Source of the DNA: Rhinopomastus cyanomelas
Taxonomy: Eukaryota; Chordata; Aves; Bucerotiformes; Rhinopomastidae
Assembly (NCBI GenBank): GCA_013400115.1
Contig: VXBP01001164.1
Location: forward strand, 218,105 to 282,104
Length of the DNA stretch: 64,000 nucleotides
Direction of reading: 5' to 3'
A program made the translations under genes and the position numbers. Positions 1 to 12,900 of the stretch are shown one piece after another. The first letter of the stretch is position 1. Every line of letters begins with the position of its first letter. The notes beneath the pieces are model-generated. The model was not told where the DNA came from and did no database searches. It saw only the letters and a list, made by a program, of their open reading frames with translations.

Positions 1-3000
1 GAAACAAAGTTTTGTTAGTTGTAAGAATGTACTAGTTACTCACAACGTTCTTACAGCCCAGACGTGAAGTTTACAGGGTATTAGATACTTTGTCTGCGCA
101 GCAGCATATACCAGTAAAGGACCATACACTGTTCAAGCTGAGCTTCAATAGAAATCTGTAAGCGTTGTATGATGCTCTATAGGCTTACATGTTCTTCCAC
201 AGTATATCCTTTGTTCCTGCTGCTTGCTTTTCCAGTTCTGGCATATACTTGAAGCTTCAGGCTCTTAAGATAGTGAAGCAGGGTTTGTACTTGCATTGAC
301 TCACTGCAGCTGTTTCAAGTTGCTGTGTGAGAAGGGTAATGCCTTGCAAAGGGGGTCAAGAGAAGTGCACGTGTGCTGTATTCTACCTTGGATTTCTTAA
401 CACAAAGCTCCCTTTCACCACGTGTGCTGTTTGGATGTTTTCTGCTGTTTTTTAAAGCTAAGATTTAATTTTGTATGCCACTATTATTTTAGTTGGGATG
501 CTTTTGACTAAAATGCTGTGATTAATTTTTTGTAGTTCTGGCGCTAGTGGTTTTTACTCACTGCACTCAGGTGTTTTTCTTAGCATTTTAGCACAAGTGC
601 ACCAATGTATGTGACAACATCCTTTGTAGCTGTGCCTTTGGGCTGCTTCATAACCTTTTGCCAAGGCTTGCTTTCCTTTCCTCCTTGCCTTCATATTTCT
701 TTTGGTGTTCATTGCCTAGTGTCTTGTTCTGCCAGTGTCTCTTCTTCCTTTGTGTACTTTTGGGATACTCTTCCTTATGCAGGATGTACCTTCTGCATCT
801 GAGATACAGATGCTCAACCACGTGTGTTAACAGTATTAATATCAGGGCTGACAAATCTTTTTTTTAAATAAGTTACTTTGTCTTTTGAAAAAGTGTAGGG
901 AATGGCTCCAGTGCTTCCTTAAGGCATTAAAGCAGCTTAGGTTTTGATGAGAGCATTATGTTACTGTTTGTTGAAGAGCCTGTGTGATGTCAGAAGCTGA
1001 TGTTGACCTCAACTGACAAAGTGCAGAAGGCATTGTGAGGAGTCTTGTGGCTCTCTAGCATGTTTGATGAAGTCTCTTGACTGTTGAGTTTTCCTTGGGA
1101 TTGAGGAGAATTTTTTTTGTTTGTGTTGCTACTCTGTGCTTGCAGAATTGAGGGTTTTGTGTTTTACCTTTCTGAGAGCCTGTTGGAAGCCTCCTGGCAT
1201 TGTCAGGTAACTGTCATCCAGCACTGCCAGGTTGCTAGGTTTGGAGCTGCTGTAGCATTTTCCAGGATCTGTGATGGAGAGGGTGGACCCATGGATCCAC
1301 TGTACATCTTGTGTTGTGTGGAATGACAGAGGAGGAGTAAGACTGTTACTTTCTTGGCTGAATAACTCTGGTCAGTGCTTCATTTCAAGGAACTGTTAGC
1401 TGAGAAATCTGCAAGTGCTCGAAGAATGGTTGAAGTTGGAAGGGACCTCCTGGAGGTCCTCTTGCCCAACCCTAGGTGTTAGGGCTGAGCACCTAGATTA
1501 AAAAGTATCTGTTTTTTTATAGGAGGACACAATTTATCTCTTTGTTAGTCCATCAGATCTAATGGTAACATAGCCTATGTAAGAAGTGAAGCTGTTACTG
1601 TTGCTATCCTGAAATATTTGGGAATTGTTTTGCCTCCTTGTTTCTTTGGTGATTCCTAAATGGACACCATTAACTTGAATGTCTCATTTAAAACACCGCT
1701 GTTCTTAAGAAGTTCAGCCTACAGAATGGGGAGATGAAATAACCTTTGGCTTGAGGAAAGGCTACATTTCCATGTCCTCCTGGCAGTTACTGAAGAAAAT
1801 AAAGCCATAAACTCTTCACAGATCAAATGTTATAATGATTTCAGTAGTCACTTCAGTATAGCAGTTCTAAACTGAAAAGGACACGAGGACCAGATAGGAT
1901 TAATCTTAAAAGCTCAGATAAAGCAGCAGAATTAAAACAGAGACTATGCAGACTCAGTACTAAAATTACCCTGATACCTGAGAATGAGACCATGCAGATG
2001 TGATGGCAGTGTTTTGGAAAAGCTCCAGGAAGATCTGCGGAGCTACAAGCTTGTATGGTGGACAAATGAACTGATGGAGTTAATTTTGTTGTCTCTTACA
2101 GCTTTCAGTAGCTGATGCCTGCATAAATATGATACTGTCTGGATAAATCAACTTGGCATTGACTGAACCTGTGGATCTCCTTGCCAAAATATGCTTTGGA
2201 TTATAGCTGTTTACATGGCTCCAAGGGAATTGCCTGCTCCTGTGCACATTTTGGCTTGCAGTGAGAGAGGCACTACAGGCCTCAGAATGTCTTTTGAAAC
2301 TTTGTGATGTGGTTCTCAGATGGAAGGGATCTGTGCAAGAACATTTTTAGGAAATGTTGCTTGTGAAGATATGTTGAAGTGCGTGAGCTGTATTGCTAGA
2401 CTTGGCCTGTGCAGAGCAGGCTGTTGCCTATCAGTTATGACCATGGATTTTATGATTAAGGCTTTGGCTTCTATTAGTTCTCGGATAAGGAAACAGGCTT
2501 GTATTGACAGTTCTGCTAGGCCTGTGCGACGTATGAAAGAAAACATAGGAAAGTTCTCCAAGCACCTTTTGAGAAGTGGCCCTGGGAGCTCAAGCTCCTG
2601 AGGGTGACTTTACATGCGTGAGGTTTGCTGGCCAACACGCTGGATAAATATCTCTTCATTCAAGGGTTATGTACTATCTTCATATTGGCTTATGCTTTCC
2701 TTGTGGCTAGTGATTTAATTTGAGCCAGGCAGTAATCCATTCATGTGGCTTTACTGTAGACACCTAAGAGCACTGTATCCATGTCATTGCTAAACGATGG
2801 GTTTGCTTGATGATGTTGCAGCACAAAGTCAGAACTGCATGTACAGAACCCGATTGTGTTCCTAGAGCCTGCAAGACACTGGTATGTGAGCAATTTCAGA
2901 AAGTGCAAGATGTGAAAACCAAGGAGTCGGATTTATCTGGCTTCAGGAAGCCCCAATCACTCCAGATGAGCTGGCTGTACTGGGCTAATAAGGTCCTTTC

Positions 3001-6000
3001 AAGAACACTGGAGCAGAGAAGCTGTGTGTACCTTGGCACGTAGCAGGTCTGACTGGGTTGTGCCTGTAGGATGTGATGTTTGGTGCCGAGAAATTGGTGT
3101 CTCTACTGTTTGCATTTCAGGGATTTATTTTTTTTTGAAATTGAACTAATTCCATGTTGGCTGCATGGACTCAATGCCTGTTTGTGTTGAAACGTACTGG
3201 TTTTGCTCCTCGTTTTATGCTTCAGTTCTATCCAAAAGGAATCCAGTTCATCCACTCCAGATTCGCTTAATTATAGTTAGTGGGTACCATAAGGAAGTTT
3301 GCTTTATAGGTGCACTCCAGAACTGCACTAAAAATGATGTTGATGCACCTTTGTAGTTTATAGTAAATAACTGACACTGACTTTTACCTCTTGACATTGT
3401 CCTGCAAGAACCTTACTAGGAATGAGCTCCACAACAAATTGTGTGTGGCTTTTTTATGGTATAGCGAGGCTTTATGGGAACTGTATTGACTGACATGCAG
3501 TGGATACATGACTGTAGTTCTAAAGCTGTGAATTCATGTGCTATGTAAGTGACGTCCTTGGGCGTAAATTTGGTACCCTGTCGTGCAGAAAGAATGGCAA
3601 TTCCTGAAGCTGTCAGTTTTATATTGTCTGTCATTATGGGTTACTGTCTGAAAAAAAACACCACCAAACAAAACCATTCTTTGCTGTGGAGTTTTTTGGT
3701 GACTTCGAGTACATGCAGTTGTCCCCTCAAGTGGGAAGAGGCATGTGAGGTAGAGCTATATGTATTCAAGAATGGTTTCAGGTACTCAGCAAAACAGCCT
3801 ACCTGTACCTGTACAGGTCTTCTGTTTGCCCTGGCAGACAAGTTGCATAACACTTACTGCTGTTCTCCTTCCTGTGTCTTCTTAAGGTTACTGTATGTGG
3901 TTGCAGTGTTAATAAAATCTGCAAGTGTTTTAGGGAAAATCTAAGTTGGTGATACTGTTTCAGTCTACCTAGTTTTGCAAGTATTTGATCATTGAGATAG
4001 AACTTCATATGCATACAATCAAGACATCACTTTTTCAAATTATTGTTGAAACTATGAGCTGTAGGCTTTTTTTGCTTGTTTTTAAAGAAAAAAGTGCAAG
4101 AAAAGTGGATTTTGCATGACAAAAAGCATATTCACTGTGCTCTTTGAAAGTTTTGTGCCCTGAAATGACATGGAGCCATGTAGCAGCTTGATAAGCCAAA
4201 TAATAGTCTTTGAGGAATCAAAGTTGTTTGGCTTGTGATTAAAGATCATGGCTAATGGTGTAGACCCGTTTCAAAATAATTTTCTTCTACTTGTTCCAAA
4301 TGTGTGTGAAGCAAGTTTAGTAGCTTTAGAAGTGTTTTGACAATTCTGCAACCCAGTCCAAGGAGCATGGCCATCAGCAGGAAGCACAGTTTATCACTAG
4401 TCTTTACGTAGCATAGGGATAAGATCACATAACCTGTCACCATTGAAATAAAGGAGAACACCTGTGACCAAAAGCACCCTAACAGAAACCCCAAAGGTTG
4501 TGAGAAAGTCTGTAACAAAAGAAAAGTCCACCCAAACCTGTCATAGAAAATGTACATTAAACTTACAGTCCAGATCATTATCCAAGTTTGGTCCATTCTG
4601 TCTGCAGAGAGGGAGAAGGAGAGTCCTGCAGAGAGAGACAGCACAGATTCTATCTCCCCGGGGTCTCTGCAAGCAGCCTTCCTTTTTTACTGTGGTGCTG
4701 CATCTACAACTTCCCCCTGAAGCACACCTGTCATCATCTGATCCAGACTCTCTCTCAAGGTTGCTTACTTCTGGGAAAACCAGCAATGGGAGTAGTGTTC
4801 TTCACACCCCGCGCCATGAGAATCTGGGTGTTTGTGGTTTCTCATAGGAGAAAAGGAATCATCCGTGTGTCAGCCTCAGTTCTTGGCATCTAATTGTGCA
4901 TCCCTGTTTGAAACAGGAGTGTTTCATCTCTTCCTCTCTATACTTCACACTTTGACAAGAATCTATTAATAATAACTTGATCTTCACATTGAAAAAATAA
5001 AATACAGGCTATTTCTTCTTCCTAAAAATTGAGTTTTACTTGTAATTCACCGAAGGGTATGACCGGTTTCTTGGTGGGGAGTGGGGTAGGTAGCTTGTGC
5101 TGATGTCTTCTGGTGCTTACACAAGACTGTATGTTTTATGCTTATTTGAAATTATTTCTTTTGCTGAACTTTTCATGTGTGTTGGTATCTAATACAGCCA
5201 TATAATTAATCCAGCATGCAGTTCTGGAAACAAATTCGCAGTGGGCTGCAAAGGGACTACTTGACTGCTGTGGGTTATGAATGTCATGTTTGACTGTGAA
5301 GTTGTGTAAAGAAAAGTCTTAGAGGCAGCCTTAATTTCATTTTGTTTAATGATAAACCTTTTTAATGTGCCATTTAGAGTAGTTTTACAATCAACATGAT
5401 TATTTAATCAAACCTAGAGAAAACTATAAGGGATGTAATTTGAGTTATCTATAATGCTCTTTTAAGTACTCTTTGACATTTAAAATATAGAATTAAAATT
5501 CAGTGTGTAAAATGTTCCTTAGCTCAGTTGGTGCTCCTTCTGTTCTTAGCAGTGCTGGTAACAAAGAGCTGGTAGTGCTCTTGCACAGCTGAGCCAGTCA
5601 GAATGAGAGCACAAGTGATGACAAACAGTTTTTAATCTGTAAGAGTAGGGCTGACATTAAAAGTAGGAGGAGGAAATTAATGTGTATCTGAAATGTTTTG
5701 GTTTTTCATAACATCCTAGTGGGTTAAAGAAATCCACGTGGTATATGAAAACCTGCAGCAGGTTTGCTTTTGATTTGCATGTTAGTGTTCATGCTTTTTC
5801 TTGGCTGTAAGCGGTGAACGTTAAAGGTTTGTTTCCTTCAGTTTTGGGTTCCTAAACAGTAGTTATGGTTTTGATTTTTCTTTTTTCCTGCAGCCTAGAA
5901 TTACTGGTTTTTCCTAAATTATGAGGAGATTTGGGGATTTTTTTTTTTGTTTCTTGTTTGCTTGCTTGTCAGCCTTGTTTGGATCTTCTAAAACTAGTTT

Positions 6001-7016
6001 GTAAATTATGTTAGGTATGTGACCATGTGTTGTGCATATGATGTACATTAGTTACGCAAACAATAACACAAGGTCATGTATTGCTGGTTTCTCATCTGAT
6101 GGATTGCTTAAGTGCAAATTTCTTGAATATCCTGACTTGCAGGCATTACGAACTGTTCTTGAAGTTAAATGAGCCAAGCACTGGAGTGAGAAGAAAATTC
6201 TAAAGTGCTTCCTTTTCTGGAAAGGAAAGGAAATCTGGAAAACTTGTGGAGCAAATATAGAAGATCCACAGAAGCTATTTAACTACAGTCACTCTATACT
6301 TTTTGTCTAAAGAGAAAGAAGAATTAGGGAAGTCTTGCTTGTATACATGATCTGTACTTCTGAAATGCTGCTGTCTCTGACACTGTAAAGTGCTTTTGAA
6401 GGAAGCATTCAGTCCTGTTGAAGACATGAGGAAAGCTATGAGGTTGCCTGTCTGCACTGATTTGCAGTGAATAACTTCTTCAAGAGACAATAATTGCTTT
6501 TGCCTGTCCCTGGAAATACCACACATGATTCTGTAGTGTGACTGATCAAAATGTTATTTAATTACAAACTGATTTAGACTAGGTTTTGTATTTCATGATC
6601 ACCGTTCTATAGTCATTGATTCGCATAGTGTTCTTTAAGAATATAATGGGAGAGTAGAAGACTCTGCCACTTTTGTTTGTGGTGTTTATAATCATATGAG
6701 TAACAACTTTACTAGACATTGTGTCTAATGGTTGTTTGCAATGTTACAATAGGAAAGCTGTAAAATTTCCTCCTGTATGGAAACCTCTTCCCATTTCCAA
6801 TTAGGATTATTTTAAATCTTCAATGGAAAGGAAATCTTGTTCAACTCAAGCACTTTCAGTTTATTTAAAATTTGAAATAAACTTGTTTTTTCACTTGAGT
6901 CTGCCTGTCGGTTGAACATAACAATTCTTCTGACAATGTTTAACCTGTGTGGTCTGTAGTTTCTGTTCTACTAGTGATTTTCCCCTGTTTCCTCTATTTC
7001 AACTGACCCAGCAACA
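1..7016. other. DNAJC1 intron 1 (part): no gene seen
   Basis: AT-rich intronic sequence lying upstream of exon 2. Apart from the CR1 relic at 1425-1500 I recognise no repeat or exon. Open stretches of up to about 130 codons occur on both strands (for example 3549-3944 + and 4252-4644 -) without recognisable homology. Assigning the region to intron 1 assumes that the unseen first exon lies upstream, because no GC-rich signal-peptide exon is visible. Confidence 0.6.
1425..1500 (-). mobile_element. CR1 LINE 3'-end relic
   Basis: The + strand reads GTTGAAGTTGGAAGGGACCT, then CCTGGAGGTCCTCTTGCCCA and ACCCTAGGTG. This is the reverse complement of a CR1 3' end (AGGTCCCTTCCAAC...). Only about 75 bp are recognisable and the octamer tail is missing, so the limits are approximate. 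Confidence 0.55.
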
Positions 7017-7806
7017 TTCATAGAATCATTAGGGATTGGAAGGGACCTTGAAAGATCATCCAGTCCAATCACCCTGACACAGCAGCATCACCTAGACCAA
7101 GTCACACAGGAACACATCCAGGCGGGTCTTAAACATCTCCAGAGAAGTTAACCTCCCTGGGCAGCCTGTCCCAGTGCTCCATCACCCTCACTGAGAAGTT
7201 GTTCCTTCTCATATTTATGTGGAACCTTCTATGTTCCAGCTGACATCTATTGCCCCTCGTCCTGTCACTAGATGACATTGAGAAGAGCCTGGGTCCATCC
7301 TCCTGACATCCACTCTTCACAGATTTATAGACATGAATGAGGTCACCCCTGAGTCTCCTCCAAGCTAAAGAGACCCAGCTCCCTCAGCCTCTCTTCATAA
7401 GGGAGGTGCTCCACTTCCTTTGTCATCTTCATTGCCTTATGCTGGACTCCCTCCAGCAGCTCCACATCCCTCTTGAAGTGAGGGGCCCAGAACTGAACAC
7501 AATATTCTAGATGTGGTCTCACCAGTGCAGAGTAGAGGGGGAGAAGAACCTCTCTTGATCTGCTAACCACCTTCATTCTGATCCACCCCAGGATGCTGTT
7601 GGCCCTCTTGGCCACAAGAGCACACTGCTGGCTCATGGTCATTCTGCTGGCCACCAGGACCCCCAGGTCCCTTTCCTACTTTGCTCTCCAACAGGTCAGT
7701 CCCCAACCTCTAGTGGTACCTGGGGTTGTTCTTACCCAGATAGCAGACTCTACACTACTTATAGGTCAGTAAATTTCTCCCTGCCCAGTCTCCAGCCTGT
7801 CAATTG
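7017..7806 (-). mobile_element. CR1 LINE, 5'-truncated, 3' half with RT C-terminus
   Basis: The reverse strand shows the 3' end of CR1: the tail ATGATTCTATGA (at about 7017-7030 on the + strand), preceded by the diagnostic ATTGGACTGGATGATCTTTC segment. Upstream of it (7343-7654, minus) is an open stretch encoding the C-terminal part of the CR1 reverse transcriptase, with LYSALVRPHLEYCVQFWAP and FSLEETQ blocks. Another stretch (7129-7320) encodes the terminal CSSDRTRGN-like block, out of frame with the first. Similarity fades near 7806, so the copy is 5'-truncated, as is usual for CR1, and lacks the catalytic core. It sits antisense to DNAJC1 in intron 1. Confidence 0.93.
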
Positions 7807-9099
7807 GGGGAATGCAGCAATGAAGTGGGAATTCAAAGTTCCAGCTCTGTCAGCTGCCTGTGATCAGGGTTTTTATTTGCTTCAGCAGTGTGTAGCTCAC
7901 ACTCATGTTTACTAGTGAATTTTTATGTCAGACTGTAACTGTTTAGTTTAGTGTTTTAGCAGTTGAAATTCACACTGAGAGTATCAGCCTGTTGGTTGTC
8001 TCTTGCAACTCTGGAAGGTGAAATAACGAATCCCTTGAATGTTGGTTACGTACTGTATTTAACAATGAGGTGTAACTGCCTTACATTTATTACACAGTAC
8101 AGAGTTCCCATGTGGGAATGCATCAGTAGTCCACTTAGTCTTTTTCATCTTTGTGTTTTCTGGTTGAATAATACTAGGTGCTTAACCACTCCGCTGGACA
8201 GATAGAAGCTAACCTATCAATGAGTTACTGACTTGCTAATTTCTTCAATCATGATGATTTATGGCTTTCATGTACTTGTGCTTACCTTTCTTACCTACAA
8301 ATGGATATGATTTATAGGCACATTAATTTTCAGGTGGAGTTCACTGGTTAGTGAACTTTAAAGACTGGTTTCCACAGCCCTGTGTTTCTTTGACTGAAAA
8401 TACTATCTCTAGTTATATATTCTTTTAGTCACTAGAGTAACCTCCTTTTGTTTTCTTTTAAAATTGTTATGTTTTCCTCAGTTATTTGCAACAGAAAATT
8501 TTAAACAGTCTTCTCTTCATTGCAATTGTTTAATAATAGTCTAGTATCTAGCAATGGATCTAGTCTAAAGCCGTGGATCCTGGTGCCTGCTAGGGAGCTT
8601 TTCTGTTCACCAGTCTTGGTCTCCAGTTAGGGCACTGCTCCTTGTCATCCACCAGCTTCTTGGATGCCTTTGAGGAGTGCTGGATACTGTCAATGTCTTC
8701 TGGCTTATTTCCACCCTGGTTTCTTACTATTTATATTCTTCTGTATAACCCTTGCACTTCTTTCTTAAATAAAAATAATAAAGCTAGTGGCAATAGACAG
8801 CGTTACTTGGAGAGAGCAAGTGAATCTAGCAGTATTTTGCAGTCCATTTGACTCTGTTACCTCTCAGCCTCCACAGATTTTGGTCACTAATGTTAAAAGG
8901 TGCATTCTTGGCTGTACCTTAACTCCAGTGTGTTTGGAGAACTGTCAGCAATGTATCTTGGATTGTTTAATGATTAGTAGTTGCCAGCTCCAAGCTCTGC
9001 TCTCTGTAGGCATGGTTTAGTTTAAGGTGACAGTCTTACCTATACTGAATGTGGTTGGGGTTTTTTTGCCATATCCCTTGGTTTGGCCTTCCCTGGGTG
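7807..9099. other. DNAJC1 intron 1 (part): nothing recognised
   Basis: Unremarkable AT-rich sequence between the 7-kb CR1 copy and the ancient LINE relic. Short open stretches have no family resemblance. The boundary with the relic is soft, and its decayed 3' end may extend back towards 9030. Confidence 0.6.
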
Positions 9100-9620
9100 G
9101 TGTCTGGTACCTACCCATATGCTCCAAACATACAGTGTCACCTATGAACTGTGAGGTTTTACTACATGCTCTACTTTTCAACTTGTCATTGAAAGTACTG
9201 AATAAAGCCAGTCCCCACACCAATGCCCCAGCAGGAGACTTTTCAGCCAGCTCTGAAAACTGGCCATTAAACCTTGCTTTTTGTATACTGTGCATGAATT
9301 TTCTGTTTGTAAGAGTCTTTCCTTCCATCCTGTGGCAATTTAGATTCTTTAATAACCATTGGTGTGGAACTTTGTCAGAAGCTTTGAAAACTGGACTGTT
9401 GTGTGTTTGCTGAACCTCCTCTTTCTGACCCTATTAAACCACTCTGAGGGCTTGTGGGGGTTGGTGGTTTCTCTCATACAGAAGCCATGCAACATATTTT
9501 TCAACAGATTGCATTTATACCTGGCTACAGTGACTTTATTTTTATAGACTGTACCGCCTTCAGTAAGGATGAATGACAGACTTTTGGCCTGTAATTCCCA
9601 GGATCTCTTCTGTGTTTGGG
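9100..9620 (-). mobile_element. Ancient CR1/L3-like LINE relic, RT core region
   Basis: Read on the minus strand, this stretch keeps the order of LINE RT blocks despite many stops. There is NKVTVARYKCNLL, then HGFCMRETTNPHKPSEWFN (compare the family's QHGFxxGKSxLTNLxxFxN), then VQFSKLLTKFH (compare LDFSKAFDxVxH), and further on a SVLG/LFNIF-like region near 9190-9220. On the + strand, CTTTTGGCCTGTAATTCCCA (about 9580-9600) parallels the usual reverse-complement CR1 block that encodes the LTGL region. The divergence is much greater than in the other CR1 copies, suggesting an L3/CR1 insertion older than the avian-specific families. The ends are approximate. Confidence 0.65.
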
Positions 9621-9776
9621 TAGGTTGGGTTTTTTCAGGTTGGTGTGTGGGGATGGGAATAATATAGGCAGCTGCAACTTTTTTTTGCAGTTTTCTTAGC
9701 TGCAAATGTGCAGCATCGTACATTGACCCGGTTTAAGATAATCAGGACCAGTTCACCTTTGGATTTGCCCTGGTGT

Positions 9777-9965
9777 GTATGCCCACCCAGAGGGCACCCG
9801 CTCCCCAGTGCCCCCGGGGCTGCGCCTGCACAGATTGACAGGTCAGACGTCTGTCCATCTCATTGGCTCTGCAGACCTGGCACACCCCTGGCGGTTCCTT
9901 TAAAACCCCAGGACTACTGTCACTACTGCTACTACTATTAAAATTGTTTGTGTTTCCAACCTCAA
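9777..9965 (+). promoter_or_regulatory. GC-rich LTR-like or promoter-like patch
   Basis: A short GC-rich island stands out in AT-rich intron sequence. In order it holds a C/G-rich block (9780-9830), a perfect 10-bp palindrome CAGACGTCTG (9844-9853), an inverted CCAAT box ATTGG (9862-9866), a TATA-like TTTAAAA (9899-9905), a polyadenylation-type ATTAAA (9937-9942) and a GT-rich run (TGTTTGTGTTT). That spacing resembles the U3-R-U5 order of a solo retroviral LTR, but it could equally be a small promoter or chance. I found no clear TG...CA ends or target-site duplication, so the limits are nominal. Confidence 0.3.
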
Positions 9966-12900
9966 CACAGGCCTGAACAATTTTTCTTCCTGTCCTAGGG
10001 GAAGAAGGGGGAGTCTGTACTGTGATTTAGCCAGTCTTAGCCACTCAGTGACATAGATTGATTCAGTATTTTTGAGAAAGCTGTGGTCCTGGCAACTTAG
10101 CATAGAGTTTGTCTGTTTGGAGCAGTATGTCAGGAGTTGTGTCCCAAGTTGAAGTAGCTGCTTCTGTGTGCTGCAAGGAATGTGTTGGTGTGAGAATCTC
10201 CTGAACAGCTTCAACAGGGAGGACGCATGAAATAAATTATTAAATTGCATGTCTATAGTTTTATTCCTGAATGAAGCTTTTCATAGAAGTTTCATCATCG
10301 AGCATCCTACCTTAAATAAAAGTGTTTTAAAAAGAAGCTAGTTGCCGCTGTAGTTCACTCGTGCATATACCAAAGTCCATATTAACAACTTAGAAGTAAT
10401 CAACCCTTTTTTTGACTGTAATTCTAGGCATCACATCTACCACATTGCTGTTGTAGTTACTGATCATTAGAAGCAACAATAGCTGCTGTTAGTTTTCCTG
10501 TTCTGCTAACTGCTACACATATGTGATTTAGCTATTTTCTTAGCTCTTTAACTGAGTAACTGAGGTATCTTGAAGATAATCAGGAGTATATAATCTGTTT
10601 CTGGTGATTTTGTACTTTAGTAACTGGTACTAATTCTAACATCTGAGTTTTAGAAAGTAGTGCTCTTTTCAGAGGGTAAAATGGAAGGCTGGGTTTCATA
10701 CTGCTGCTTAATACTTAAGCAGTGTTAATCTGTGTTCTTCCCTCCTTCTTCTGACTTATAGTTCATTCTAACCCCAGTAAATCTGTGGATTGACTAATTC
10801 CCCAGCAAGTTTTGTAGTCTGATGTATCTAAGCTTACCATTTTGGAAATGAGATTGCTTTACTCTAGTTGTAACAATGGTTGCACTTACTAGTGTCTTTG
10901 CAATTCCCAGTGATTTAAGCAACACTTTGGTATCATTTTGTTGCAGTTATATAAATCACTATGAAATCTTACATCTTTGTGTTTTCTTTCAAATGCTGAC
11001 ATTGTGAAGGACTTGTTTCAAATGCAAGAACTTTAAGTAAACATATCAAAGGTAAAAGTATTGAATAACATGACTGAATTTCAAAGTTTTAGTACAGTTC
11101 TGTGGGGTACAATCAATTTTATTTTTCTGCTAGAGTTGGTCTGCTTATTATTCAAGGATCTGATAAACTCATACTTACTAAAGTAGTTAGACCCTGTAGT
11201 CCCACCTGCTGCTTTCATGCTGTGCATGTGCGTTGACTCACATCAAGAGTTGTGAATTTTATGGTAGACTTGGCTCTTTTCTAACATCTACATATCTGAA
11301 GTGATGTGCTGAAGATTTAAGTTTGAGAATTCAAAAAAGCACCAACTAGAAAAAAAGTATGAGATTCTGAAAGCTGAAACCACACTGCTTTTTCTGGGAA
11401 GTCTGTTTTTGTAAACACAGTGTATTAGGTGCAGAGTTCATATGGACAACTTCATAAGACAGGTAGCAGTGGTGAATATTTCCTATTTCATGCTATCTGA
11501 AGAGCTGGACTGTAGGATTGTCCCATGTAGACTCCAGTTTGTCACAGTGTGACAGCAAATTGCAATATATAGGTGCAATTAAGCATTATTCACTGCTGCA
11601 GCAATTTTTGTCACACATTTTAGCTTCATCTTGACTTTTGGGTAAAACTGAAATGTTTATTTCTGTCAGTCTCTGAAGAGGTAGGTTTGAGTAGAGTGTG
11701 TTTATGTAATATTCATTCCCCTATAAAAGAGACAGAGTTGGTGAGAAATGAAGAAAACATGCCCTAATAATAGAGGTCTTGATATGACACTACTTGTTTT
11801 AAACCATAATGTTTTAAAGTTTTCAACACAAAACAAAGTGTGTGCATTAATTTTGTAGTATTTGAAGTCTCCATTTGCAACACTACTTCTGTTTAAAAGT
11901 GGTCCTGTGTACGTTGCTGCTCTGCATTGCAGGTTGTCTACTTCTCCTGCAAATGTACTTGTGAATACAAATGCTGCTAGACATGGAGTTTGGATACCTG
12001 TATTTTCTTTCTAGATGTAATTTAATTTGTATTCTATGCAATTGGCTTCCTCAAAATACAGATCTTAAACAACCCAAATTTTTTTTCAAAGAAAAACTTT
12101 TTTGCTATTTAGACAACTGTTAACAAGGAAATGGTACCTTCCTAATTCTATGGCCTAAAGAAAGAAGGCAGGCAGCTTTAAAACTTTTGGAATACGTAAG
12201 ATGCATTCGCATTGCTCTGTGTTCTTTTCTAACAGATTAACTCAAAGGTGCTGACAGTGAGTTAGTGGTATCCCATCATTATCAGGGTATTGGTTATCCT
12301 GTCTGCTGTTATGAGGTACATGACAGCTGGTTAGACGTGATTGGATTGATACTATGGCCAGTAATGACACTACTAGACTAGGCTGGTTTCTGAAATTGAT
12401 TTCTCAGTCAAGATAGAATCTTGATCTGATCAGTTATTCAATATTTTGAAGTCTAGTTAAGGCAAATATGCAGAGTATTTCCCATTCCAGCTGCAAGACT
12501 AGAATATACTGCTGCTGTAAAACCAACAGCCCACCTCCCCAACTTGCACGAGGTTTGCTTGTGGAGTCTCACGCTAGTTGGCTTCAAGCCCGAAAGATGT
12601 ACACATATTTCAGTCATTTCCATTCTTCATCTGACTATTAGTTTCATAGGATAAATTTGATAAGGCAATTATTTTCATTATTTTTAAGGGGTAGTTTGCT
12701 CACGCACAGGTGCCTTTTAGACTGTCCAATGGCAGGGGCTGAATAAAAGGGGCCCCACTGGCAGAGATTAATCAAAAAATCCATGCACAAAAAGACCTGT
12801 CTCCCTGAGGAAAACAATTCTGTTAATGTGTTTAGGCATGAAGGTAAGAATGCCTGAAGGGGTGGTATAAGTTGGCAAAGCTGGGAAATAATGATTAAAT

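Noticed and set aside
3549..3944. 131-codon + strand open stretch
   Set aside because: Composition reflects T-rich intron sequence and there is no domain or homology I can name.
5880..6013. Very good acceptor (TTTTTTCCTGCAG) with a later GTATGT donor
   Set aside because: The segment between them has stops in all three frames, so there is no coding exon. It is most likely a decoy site.
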